Shown one piece after another: positions 22,001 through 27,984 of a stretch of DNA of 64,000 nucleotides. Location of the stretch: the NCBI GenBank assembly GCA_016710385.1, contig JADJVX010000023.1, positions 86,064 through 150,063 on the forward strand, read 5' to 3'. The position numbers and the translations under genes are program-made. The notes beneath the pieces are model-generated. The model was not told the DNA's origin. It made no database searches and worked only from the letters and a program-made list of their open reading frames with translations. Positions within the stretch are counted from its first letter, which is position 1. Each line of letters opens with the position of its first letter. This stretch comes from Actinomycetales bacterium (GTDB lineage Bacteria > Actinomycetota > Actinomycetes > Actinomycetales > Dermatophilaceae).

Positions 22001-25000
22001 GGTCTGGTCGACTTGGTGTCGATTGGTGACTACGTGTGGTGGGACTCCAACCGGGATGGTCAGCAGTCTGCTGGCGAGTTGCCTGTGGAGGACGGCATGG
22101 TGGTTAACCTGTTGCACGCTGATGGCACCCCGGTGCTTGACGCTGCGGGTAACCCGGTGTCGACGACCACGCTCGGTGGGTATTACGCCTTCACCGATCT
22201 GTTCCCGGGCACGGCATACATTGTCGAGTTTGTGGCTCCCACGGGTGCCTCGTTCACCACCGCGTTGCAGGGTGCGCCGGTGTCTGACTCGAACCCGGAC
22301 GCCGCTGGTTTGGCGCCGGTGACGACGCCGACCTCGGGTGCGAACTCGGGTGCGGCGGGTGCTGCGGATGACCCGACGATCGACGCTGGGTTGGTGAAGT
22401 ACAACCTGAAGTTGACGAAGGTGCTGTCGACGGCTGGTCCGTTTGTGCCGGGTCAGACGGTGACCTTCACCCTGACGCCGAGCAATGACGGGTCTTCGGA
22501 TGCGTTGGCTGGGTGGTCGGTGACGGATGTGTTGCCGGCTGGGTTGACGTTGGTGTCGATGACTGGCACTGGGTATGACTGCACCACGACGCCGGGGACG
22601 TGTGTGGCTTCGGCGGCGTTGCCGGCGGGTGCGGGTGAGCCGATCACGGTGACCGCGACCTTGGATGCCTCGTTTACCGGTTCGGCGAAGAACGTGGCGT
22701 ATGTGTCGCCGTCGAGCGCTGACCTGGTTGCTGAGACGGTGCCGTTGGTGGTGCCGTCGTTGACGACGGACACGACGAGCACGCCGACTGATAACGACAG
22801 CGAGGCTGTGGTGTCGGTGGCGAAGGTGTCGATTGGTGACTTGGTGTGGTACGACACGAACCGGGATGGTCAGCAGTCTGCTGGCGAGCCGGTTGTGGAA
22901 GACGGCATGGTGGTTAACCTGTTGCACGCTGATGGCACCCCGGTGCTTGACGCTGCTGGTGTCCCGGTGTCGACGACCACGCTCGGTGGGTATTACGCCT
23001 TCACTGACTTGTTGCCGGGTACGGGGTATCAGGTGAAGTTTGTGGCTCCCACGGGTGCGTCGTTCACCACCGCGTTGCAGGGTGCGACGGTGTCTGACTC
23101 CAACCCGGACAGCTCTGGTGTGGCGCCGGTGACGACGCCGACCTCGGGTGCGAACTCTGGTGCGGCGGGTGCAGCTGATGACCCGACGATCGACGCTGGG
23201 TTGGTGAAGTTCAACCTGGTCCTGGTCAAGTCGTTGTCGACGGCTGGTCCGTTCTATCCGGGTCAGACGGTGTCGTACACGTTGACTCCGAGTAATGACG
23301 GTCCGGCGGATGCGTTGGCTGGTTGGTCGGTCACTGATCTGCTGCCGGCGGGGTTGACGTTGGTGTCGATGACGGGCACTGGGTATGACTGTGCGACGAC
23401 GCCTGGGACGTGTGTGGCGTCGGCGGCGTTGCCTCAGGGTGCCGGTGAGCCGGTCACGGTGACTGCGACGATCAATGCCGGGTTCATCGGTACGGCCAAC
23501 AATGTGGCGTATGTGTCACCGGCTGGTACGGATGTGGCGGAGACCAACCCGTTGGTGGTTCCGGTCAAGGACGGGGATGTCACGGGTACCCCGACCGATA
23601 ACGACGCGCAGGCGCCGTTGACGGTGGTGCCGGTCTCGATCGGTGACCTGGTGTGGTGGGACGCGAACCGGGATGGTCAGCAGTCTGCTGGCGAGCCGGT
23701 CGTGGCTGACGGCATGGTGGTCAACCTGCTCGACGGCGCGGGTAACCCGGTGCTTGATGGTGCGGGTAACCCGGTGTCCACGACCACGGTTGGTGGGTAC
23801 TACGCCTTCACTGGTTTGGCGCCGCACACCGGGTACATCGTGGAGTTTGTGGCTCCGACGGGTGCGTCGTTCACTACCGCGTTGCAGGGTGCGACAGCAA
23901 CCGACTCGAACGCTGATGTGGTCACGGGTCGTGCACCGGTGACGACGGCGGATTCGGGGAACAACCTTGCTGCGCCGGGTCTGTCGGACACCCCGACGAT
24001 CGACGCTGGGTTGGTGAAGTTCAACCTGGTCCTGGTCAAGTCGTTGTCGACGGCTGGTCCGTTCTATCCGGGTCAGACGGTGTCGTACACGTTGACTCCG
24101 AGTAATGAGGGTCCGGCGGATGCTCTGGCTGGCTGGTCGGTCACTGATCTGCTGCCGGCGGGGTTGACGTTGGTGTCGATGACGGGCACTGGGTATGACT
24201 GCACCACGACGCCTGGGACGTGTGTCGCTTCGGCGGCACTGCCTCAGGGTGCCGGTGAGCCGGTCACGGTGACTGCGACGATCAATGCCGGGTTCATCGG
24301 TACGGCCAACAATGTGGCGTATGTGTCACCGGCTGGCACGGATGTGGCGGAGACCAACCCGTTGGTGGTTCCGGTCAAGGACGGGGATGTCACGGGTACC
24401 CCGACCGATAACGACGCGCAGGCGCCGTTGACGGTGGTGCCGGTCTCGATCGGTGACTTCGTGTGGGTCGACATGAACCGGGATGGTCAGCAGACTGCTG
24501 GCGAGCCGGTCGTGGCTGATGGCATGGTGGTCAACCTGCTCGACGCTGCCGGTAACCCGGTGCTTGATGGTGCGGGTAACCCGGTGTCCACGACAACGGT
24601 TGGTGGGTACTACGCCTTCACTGGTTTGGCGCCGCACACCGGGTACATCGTGGAGTTTGTCGCTCCGACGGGTGCGTCGTTCACTACCGCGTTGCAGGGT
24701 GCGACAGCAACCGACTCGAACGCTGATGTGGTCACGGGTCGTGCACCGGTGACGACGGCGGATTCGGGGAACAACCTTGCTGCGCCGGGTCTGTCGGACA
24801 CCCCGACGATCGACGCTGGGTTGGTGACGTTCAACCTGGTCCTGGTCAAGTCGTTGTCGACGGCTGGTCCGTTCTATCCGGGTCAGACGGTGTCGTACAC
24901 GTTGACTCCGAGTAATGAGGGTCCGGCGGATGCGTTGGCTGGTTGGTCGGTCACTGATCTGCTGCCGGCGGGGTTGACGTTGGTGTCGATGACGGGCACT

Positions 25001-26560
25001 GGGTATGACTGTGCGACGACGCCTGGGACGTGTGTGGCGTCGGCGGCGTTGCCGATGGGTCCGGGGCAGCCGGTCACGGTGACTGCGACGATCAATGCCG
25101 GGTTCATCGGTACGGCCAACAATGTGGCGTATGTGTCACCGGCCGGTACGGATGTGGCGGAGACTAACCCGTTGGTGGTTCCGGTTAAGGACGGGGATGT
25201 CACGGGTACCTCGACCGATAACGACGCGCAGGCGCCGTTGACGGTGGTGCCGGTCTCGATCGGTGACTACGTGTGGTACGACCGTGACCTCGATGGCCAG
25301 CAGGGCGACCCGACGGTCGAACCGGTGGTCGAAGACGGCATGGTGGTCAACCTGCTCGACGCTGCGGGTAACCCGGTGTTGAACACTGCTGGTGTGCCGG
25401 TCACGACGACCACGGTTGGTGGGTACTACGCCTTCACTGGCCTGGCTCCGCACACCGGGTACATCGTGGAGTTTGTGAAGCCGGTGAACACCGTGTTCAC
25501 TACCGCGTTGCAGGGTGCGGCGGTGACCGACTCGAACGCTGACGGCGTGACCGGTCGTGCACCGGTGACGACTGCGGACACTGGCAGCAACAGTTCCGAG
25601 CCGGGTAATGCGGACACTCCGACGATCGATGCTGGGTTGGTCGAGTTGGTGTCGGTGGGTGACTACGTGTGGGTCGATGTGAACCGGAATGGTGTGCAGG
25701 ATGCCGGTGAGGCCCCGGTCAAGGACGTGACGGTGAACCTGTATGACACTGAGGGCGTGTTGTGGGACACCACCACGACCGATGCTGACGGGTTCTACTC
25801 GTTCACCGATCTGCTGGCCGGTGTGGACTATGTCATCGAGTTCGTCAAGCCGGACGGTTCGACGTTCACCACGGCCCTGGCCGGGACTGACCGGGCGGTT
25901 GATTCGGATGCTCCGGCTGATGGGATGGTCGAGTTCACTGCACCGGTTACCGGCGCTAACAGTGTGACCACTCCGGATGACCCGACGATCGATGCTGGTG
26001 TCGTGGTGTACAACCTGACCTTGGTCAAGAAGCTCACCACCACTGGTGTGATCCGGCCGGGTTCGACGGTGACGTTCACCCTGACCCCGCGTAACGACGG
26101 CCCAGCGGCTGCGTTGGCTGGGTGGTCGGTGACCGATCTGTTGCCGACCGGGTTGACGTTGGTGTCGATGACTGGCACCGGGTATGACTGCACCGGGAAC
26201 GTGTGTGTCGCTACTGGCATGCTCGCACCGGCAACTGACGGTCCGGTCATCACGGTGACAGCCACGGTCGATGCCGGGTTCACCGGCACGCTGAACAACC
26301 TGGCGTATGTCACCCCGGCCGGTCCGGACGTGCCCGAGACCAACCCGCTGGGTCCGGTCCCCACCCCCGGCACGAACCCGGGCAACACCCCCACGGACAA
26401 CGACGCTGACGCGTCGGTGACCGTGGAACCCGCGCCGCTGCCCCACACCGGCACCGAGATCACCGCCGTGATCGGCTGGTCGTTGGGACTGGTCTTCCTG
26501 GGCATGCTCCTGATCGTCGCCGCACGGCGCCGCCGGGACGAGGAAACCAGCACCAACTAA
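13040..26560 (+). CDS. Giant LPXTG-anchored surface protein with SdrD B-like and DUF11-like repeats (4506 aa)
   Basis: Start ATG 13040 is preceded by GGGGAG at seven bases. A long signal peptide has hydrophobic core GAALVMAMAVLGLTVA and likely cleavage at ASA-ADT near residue 53. Residues ~55-960 are non-identical DUF11-like modules. From ~970 on, 16 SdrD B-like modules (SIGDYVWYDTNRDGQQ..., a Ca2+-binding DxNxDG loop) start near residues 971, 1252, 1531, 1660, 1790, 2063, 2191, 2463, 2592, 2864, 2992, 3264, 3532, 3803, 4072 and 4204. They alternate with ten DUF11-like modules carrying GYDCTTTPGTC. Tail: LPHTG at 4467-4471, hydrophobic segment, ARRRRDEETSTN. Predicted calcium-stiffened wall-anchored fibre or adhesin; the ligand is unknown. 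Confidence 0.93.
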   Translation: MNSWLTDNSSGWTTRSARRSHQRLMTRLRRGIGAALVMAMAVLGLTVAPHASAADTAATITKTVVNQKASYAIGEVVTYRLTVSCSSLVGACGIGTLTDALDSNLTVTTASVFLPTTTQNGGTPPPMTKSMSGNVLTVTIGTAANPWMDGTSFDILVTGTVNAYPANSNPVGTIPNGATIGITNGAGDTAAPVVVNVTPPAKDWGIVKYDEGWQGDPAPGEVVSYMVRFYRPTNTGGIDIASAVLTDALDPRVEFVSSSYGTYDAATHTVSATVFSLPANGPMNCPSLSLMGGCDTYWGLQIKVRLPPNARNGTTPTAGTVFRNTINAQVTYADGSTGPLSDFVDIKTAEPIYREYAVKMGPTTTPPGSNITYRLYSQNTGNSTLTDYTVIDTLPLDAAGNPVLTNVYVARSGSGSPLPDDGAQVTLSWSTDGVTWTNSVLISQGADLPWEYFAPTGAKYVRFTFAALRSSETFDIQVVGTVPADTSLDASLENCASFDSANLDQKNSCVTTTIDPAIAKIVPFKSPMFNAAGQNSLVPGEIFDWILGFGVNSPLPLDSVTVSDVLPKEFELVGVTCFTRETNFSGIPNGVTSGPCPNFAIPAYTAVAQPDGSTKITFPAVPVVNNAEQNWYAYGIHLNVRVKPGTAIKEYPNEVLISTNSQVTSCDDSFAIIGTYQKPDATDIDGDGDTTEPTCGFTSKVNVVEAASVDMTKWDIGTKPNVFEGTGTATPPSGALETACPEWLGYTRYPCVAVTDPGSDFSYRFKMQNVGNVPMTNYVMYDILPVVGDTGVGQLLSTGQRGTEWSPIMTGPIVFESGLSTATNTTYQVEYNLTSNPCRPELNTNTADATWQGTCDNSWYPASMITDWSTVKSFRITMFQATTTVPPTIPTWAPGESAVFTVPMKAPLSAPASIIDDPATATVEPLDLSVAWNSAAQRVYRSDAGGTPLWMKPYEPRKVGIIVPFVLPPAVSVGDYFWYDNNANGVQDAGDTPVQGAVVRLLDAQGNLIEATTTNPNGYYSFINLTPDTDYIIEFVKPTGTSFTTQDATNDTSNSRDGDLTDSDADLATGRVLFNSGPAGNNDPGGPTIANNVTDNPGLDAGLVTPMLNLELAKSAGTYTGLLVPGTEVTWKLTPKNSGSTTAAAGWTVTEVLPAGLELVSMDGGTAYTCDPANLTCTSTLDLASGATGAEITVVTKVAVGWTGGTLHNVAYIDKAPNDPAETNPLGPVPTTDTDTSTTPTDNDAQSDLYAVSVGDYVWWDTNRDGLQTAGEDPISGIAVTLYAADGTTVLATTTTDAAGFYSFTGLSRSTDYVIGFDKSSQAGASYTVANKSGADNSPSTDLADSDAVPADATTNVAMVAFTSEASGSNSGAPDAADNHGIDAGLVKFNLKLVKTLTTAGPFVPGQTVTYTLQPSNDGPSDALAGWSVTDLLPAGLTLVSMTGTGYDCTTTPGTCVASAALPMGAGEPITVTATLGALFTGSAKNVAYVWPAGGDVPETTPLGPVPTTDSDTPNTPTDNDSEAVVSVLKVSIGDYVWYDTNRDGQQSAGELVVEDGMVVNLLHADGTPVLDAAGVPVSTTTVGGYYAFTDLFPSTAYVVEFVKPAGTVFTTALQGAIESDSNADVTTGRAPVTTASSGNNLATPGLSDTPTIDAGLVDLVSIGDLVWYDTNRDGQQSAGELVVEDGMVVNLLDAAGNPVLDAAGVPVSTTTVAGYYAFTDLLPATAYIVEFVKPAGTVFTTALQGAIESDSNADVTTGRAPVTTASSGNNLATPGLSDTPTIDAGLVDLVSIGDYVWWDSNRDGQQSAGELPVEDGMVVNLLHADGTPVLDAAGNPVSTTTLGGYYAFTDLFPGTAYIVEFVAPTGASFTTALQGAPVSDSNPDAAGLAPVTTPTSGANSGAAGAADDPTIDAGLVKYNLKLTKVLSTAGPFVPGQTVTFTLTPSNDGSSDALAGWSVTDVLPAGLTLVSMTGTGYDCTTTPGTCVASAPLPMGAGEPITVTATLGASFTGSAKNVAYVSPSVNDPVVETTPLGPVPTTDSDTPTTPTDNDSEAVVSVAKVSIGDYVWYDTNRDGQQSAGELVVEDGMVVNLLHADGTPVLDAAGVPVSTTTVAGYYAFTDLLPATAYIVEFVKPAGTVFTTALQGAIESDSNADVSTGRAPVTTASSGNNLATPGLSDTPTIDAGLVDLVSIGDYVWWDSNRDGQQSAGELPVEDGMVVNLLHADGTPVLDAAGNPVSTTTLGGYYAFTDLFPGTAYIVEFVAPTGASFTTALQGAPVSDSNPDAAGLAPVTTPTSGANSGAAGAADDPTIDAGLVKYNLKLTKVLSTAGPFVPGQTVTFTLTPSNDGSSDALAGWSVTDVLPAGLTLVSMTGTGYDCTTTPGTCVASAALPAGAGEPITVTATLDASFTGSAKNVAYVSPSSADLVAETVPLVVPSLTTDTTSTPTDNDSEAVVSVAKVSIGDLVWYDTNRDGQQSAGEPVVEDGMVVNLLHADGTPVLDAAGVPVSTTTLGGYYAFTDLLPSTAYLVEFVKPAGTVFTTALQGAIESDSNADVSTGRAPVTTASSGNNLATPGLSDTPTIDAGLVDLVSIGDYVWWDSNRDGQQSAGELPVEDGMVVNLLDAAGNPVLDAAGNPVTTTTVGGYYAFTDLFPSTAYIVEFVAPTGSVFTTAVQGAPVSDSNPDAAGLAPVTTQPSGNNLSAAGAADDPTIDAGLVKFNLKLTKVLSTAGPFVPGMTVTYTLTPSNDGPSDAMAGWSVTDVLPAGLTLVSMSGTGYDCTTTPGTCVASAPLPMGAGEPITVTATLGASFTGSAKNVAYVSPSVNDPVVETTPLGPVPTTDSDTPTTPTDNDSEAVVSVAKVSIGDYVWYDTNRDGQQSAGELVVEDGMVVNLLDAAGNPVLDAAGVPVSTTTVAGYYAFTDLLPATAYIVEFVKPAGTVFTTALQGAIESDSNADVTTGRAPVTTASSGNNLATPGLSDTPTIDAGLVDLVSIGDYVWWDSNRDGQQSAGELPVEDGMVVNLLHADGTPVLDAAGNPVSTTTLGGYYAFTDLFPGTAYIVEFVAPTGASFTTALQGAPVSDSNPDAAGLAPVTTPTSGANSGAAGAADDPTIDAGLVKYNLKLTKVLSTAGPFVPGQTVTFTLTPSNDGSSDALAGWSVTDVLPAGLTLVSMTGTGYDCTTTPGTCVASAALPAGAGEPITVTATLDASFTGSAKNVAYVSPSSADLVAETVPLVVPSLTTDTTSTPTDNDSEAVVSVAKVSIGDLVWYDTNRDGQQSAGEPVVEDGMVVNLLHADGTPVLDAAGVPVSTTTLGGYYAFTDLLPGTGYQVKFVAPTGASFTTALQGATVSDSNPDSSGVAPVTTPTSGANSGAAGAADDPTIDAGLVKFNLVLVKSLSTAGPFYPGQTVSYTLTPSNDGPADALAGWSVTDLLPAGLTLVSMTGTGYDCATTPGTCVASAALPQGAGEPVTVTATINAGFIGTANNVAYVSPAGTDVAETNPLVVPVKDGDVTGTPTDNDAQAPLTVVPVSIGDLVWWDANRDGQQSAGEPVVADGMVVNLLDGAGNPVLDGAGNPVSTTTVGGYYAFTGLAPHTGYIVEFVAPTGASFTTALQGATATDSNADVVTGRAPVTTADSGNNLAAPGLSDTPTIDAGLVKFNLVLVKSLSTAGPFYPGQTVSYTLTPSNEGPADALAGWSVTDLLPAGLTLVSMTGTGYDCTTTPGTCVASAALPQGAGEPVTVTATINAGFIGTANNVAYVSPAGTDVAETNPLVVPVKDGDVTGTPTDNDAQAPLTVVPVSIGDFVWVDMNRDGQQTAGEPVVADGMVVNLLDAAGNPVLDGAGNPVSTTTVGGYYAFTGLAPHTGYIVEFVAPTGASFTTALQGATATDSNADVVTGRAPVTTADSGNNLAAPGLSDTPTIDAGLVTFNLVLVKSLSTAGPFYPGQTVSYTLTPSNEGPADALAGWSVTDLLPAGLTLVSMTGTGYDCATTPGTCVASAALPMGPGQPVTVTATINAGFIGTANNVAYVSPAGTDVAETNPLVVPVKDGDVTGTSTDNDAQAPLTVVPVSIGDYVWYDRDLDGQQGDPTVEPVVEDGMVVNLLDAAGNPVLNTAGVPVTTTTVGGYYAFTGLAPHTGYIVEFVKPVNTVFTTALQGAAVTDSNADGVTGRAPVTTADTGSNSSEPGNADTPTIDAGLVELVSVGDYVWVDVNRNGVQDAGEAPVKDVTVNLYDTEGVLWDTTTTDADGFYSFTDLLAGVDYVIEFVKPDGSTFTTALAGTDRAVDSDAPADGMVEFTAPVTGANSVTTPDDPTIDAGVVVYNLTLVKKLTTTGVIRPGSTVTFTLTPRNDGPAAALAGWSVTDLLPTGLTLVSMTGTGYDCTGNVCVATGMLAPATDGPVITVTATVDAGFTGTLNNLAYVTPAGPDVPETNPLGPVPTPGTNPGNTPTDNDADASVTVEPAPLPHTGTEITAVIGWSLGLVFLGMLLIVAARRRRDEETSTN
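18960..23003 (+). repeat. 2403-bp offset duplication inside the giant surface-protein gene
   Basis: The blocks about 18960-20600 and 21363-23003 are nearly identical at DNA level with a constant offset of 2403 bp (801 codons). The translations of 20050-20454 and 22453-22857 are identical in every frame I compared. The main difference is a ~100-bp patch (19310-19370 against 21713-21773) where the second copy matches another repeat near 18112, as gene conversion would leave. The offset covers several SdrD-B and DUF11 modules, so unequal crossing-over changes fibre length in frame. Confidence 0.85.
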
Positions 26561-26586
26561 CCCGGGAACACCCGGGAACACAACAA

Positions 26587-26622
26587 GTCAGGGGACCCCC
26601 GCAACCGCGAGGGTCCCCTGAC
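26587..26622 (+). terminator. Hairpin terminator of the giant surface-protein gene
   Basis: GTCAGGGGACCCCCGC and GCGAGGGTCCCCTGAC form a 16-bp stem with one mismatch around an AACC loop, starting 26 bases after the TAA. No T tract follows. Confidence 0.7.
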
Positions 26623-26690
26623 CCACACCCACCCCCCACACCAACCCGTATGCCGGCCCACCACACCCCCACCACAACCCCACGGCACAC

Positions 26691-26756
26691 CAGCCCGGCG
26701 CACACGGCATACCAGCCCGGCGCACACGGCATACCAGCCCAGCGCACACGGCATAC
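26691..26756 (+). repeat. Three tandem 22-bp repeats carrying the ACGGCATAC word
   Basis: Three head-to-tail copies of a 22-bp unit, CAGCCCGGCGCACACGGCATAC, at 26691-26712, 26713-26734 and 26735-26756 (third copy with one change). A fourth word, CGTATGCCGG, lies just upstream at 26647. Located between the surface-protein terminator and the 3' end of the next regulator; no ORF here. Confidence 0.85.
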
Positions 26757-26857
26757 CGGTCCTGCGGACAGACTGGGGACAACAGACAGGACGGGAGGCG
26801 CATCGCGCCCCCCGCCCTGTGCCCGTTGCCGAAGCAGCACCCCTCAGCCGGTCAACC

Positions 26858-27604
26858 TCAGCCGGTCAACGGCGGGGCAGTCGGGAAGCTCGGGACCGAG
26901 ACCTCGCCCTTGCGCACTCGCGTGGCGATGCGGCTCAACCCCACCGGCGTCACGCCGAGGTAGCGAGCGATGTCCTTCTGCGGCACGACACCGACCAGGT
27001 CGTCGTGGTCCTCGAGGAATTGCCGGTAGCGCTCTTCGGGGGTGCGGGTCAACAACTCCCGCTCGCGCTGTTCCTTGGCCAGGGCATGCAGGACCATGGC
27101 ATTGAAGATCGCCATGGACCAGGCCGAGTGCCGGGACATGAGGCGCTCAATGACCCGGAAGTCCAGCCGCTCCAATTCGGTCATCTCCAGTGCAGTGGCG
27201 CGAGTGCGGGTGACTCCCAGGTCGGTGGCGCTGCGCAGTTTGGCGATGCCGTGCGGCAGGGTGGCCAGTCGCTTGATGCCAGGAGGGGCGATAGCGGAGA
27301 TGCTCGCGACCATGTCGAACGTTCGACAGAAGGCCAGCAGGCACTCCCGACCCTTGTCGTCGGAAAAGCCGACGCGCATCGACCCTCGGCGCACGACGTA
27401 GACGAAGGGGTGGTCCTCGCCGGCCTCGAAGAGGACATCGCCGGGACGAACGCGCACCACCCGGATGGTCCGGCTGAACGAATCCCATTCCGGCAGCGGC
27501 CCACCGGCGAACATCTCCAGGAAGGCCCGGGCGATGCTGGCATTCCCGGTGGTCAGCCCTGGGGCGACCTGGGACAGCAACTCCGACCCGGCACGTGACG
27601 TCAT
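26858..27604 (-). CDS. Crp/Fnr-type transcriptional regulator (paralogue 2)
   Basis: 248 residues, ATG 27604 with GAGGAG five bases upstream. The N-terminal barrel contains VRPGDVLFEAGEDHPFVYVV and RRGSMRVGF; the C-terminal winged helix has PQKDIARYLGVTPVGLSRIA. It is clearly closest to the regulator at 30161-30892: both share FLEMFAG/FLEFFAG, PLPEWDSFSRTI, RRGSMRVGF and the HTH, so they arose by duplication. A single Cys in LAFCR is shared by both. The cAMP-contact signature is not visible. It lies just after the giant surface-protein gene, convergent with it, and divergent from the LuxR gene. Confidence 0.85.
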   Translation of the reverse strand: MTSRAGSELLSQVAPGLTTGNASIARAFLEMFAGGPLPEWDSFSRTIRVVRVRPGDVLFEAGEDHPFVYVVRRGSMRVGFSDDKGRECLLAFCRTFDMVASISAIAPPGIKRLATLPHGIAKLRSATDLGVTRTRATALEMTELERLDFRVIERLMSRHSAWSMAIFNAMVLHALAKEQRERELLTRTPEERYRQFLEDHDDLVGVVPQKDIARYLGVTPVGLSRIATRVRKGEVSVPSFPTAPPLTG

Positions 27605-27984
27605 GACAACTCCTCATCGACTCGACAATACGAGCGTTGCTCGCACCCCCCCTCACTCGTCGCCGAGTCGCAGGTGCCGCGCAGCTCCCCCGTGGTGGCC
27701 CCCCACCACAGCCGCCTCGCTTCGTGACGCACAGTGTCGGAAGCCGGTTGGCCGAACTCATTGAAACGGATGCGCCGGTGGTCTCACGACAGGGACCGCC
27801 TGGGCCTTCTCGCAATTGTCCAAGATCATCTAGAGTTGATGACGTTATGCCACGGTGTTAAGGAGTTAAACGCGGTGGTGAGCTGACAGCGGAGACCACC
27901 GGACTGTGGCACCCGCTTCGCGTGTGAGGTGATGGCCGGCCAGCACGTGTTGAGCAACACCGGAGAATCGGGGGTCGCAGGTCG
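27605..27984. other. Divergent intergenic region between Crp-type and LuxR-type regulators
   Basis: 380 bp, partly AT-rich around 27820-27870. TCATC-tagagtt-GATGA (about 27827-27843) is a weak dyad. A strong-looking AAGGAG at 27859 is followed by a frame that stops almost at once, so no gene is called. Promoters for both flanking regulators should lie here, but I could not fix them. Confidence 0.35.
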
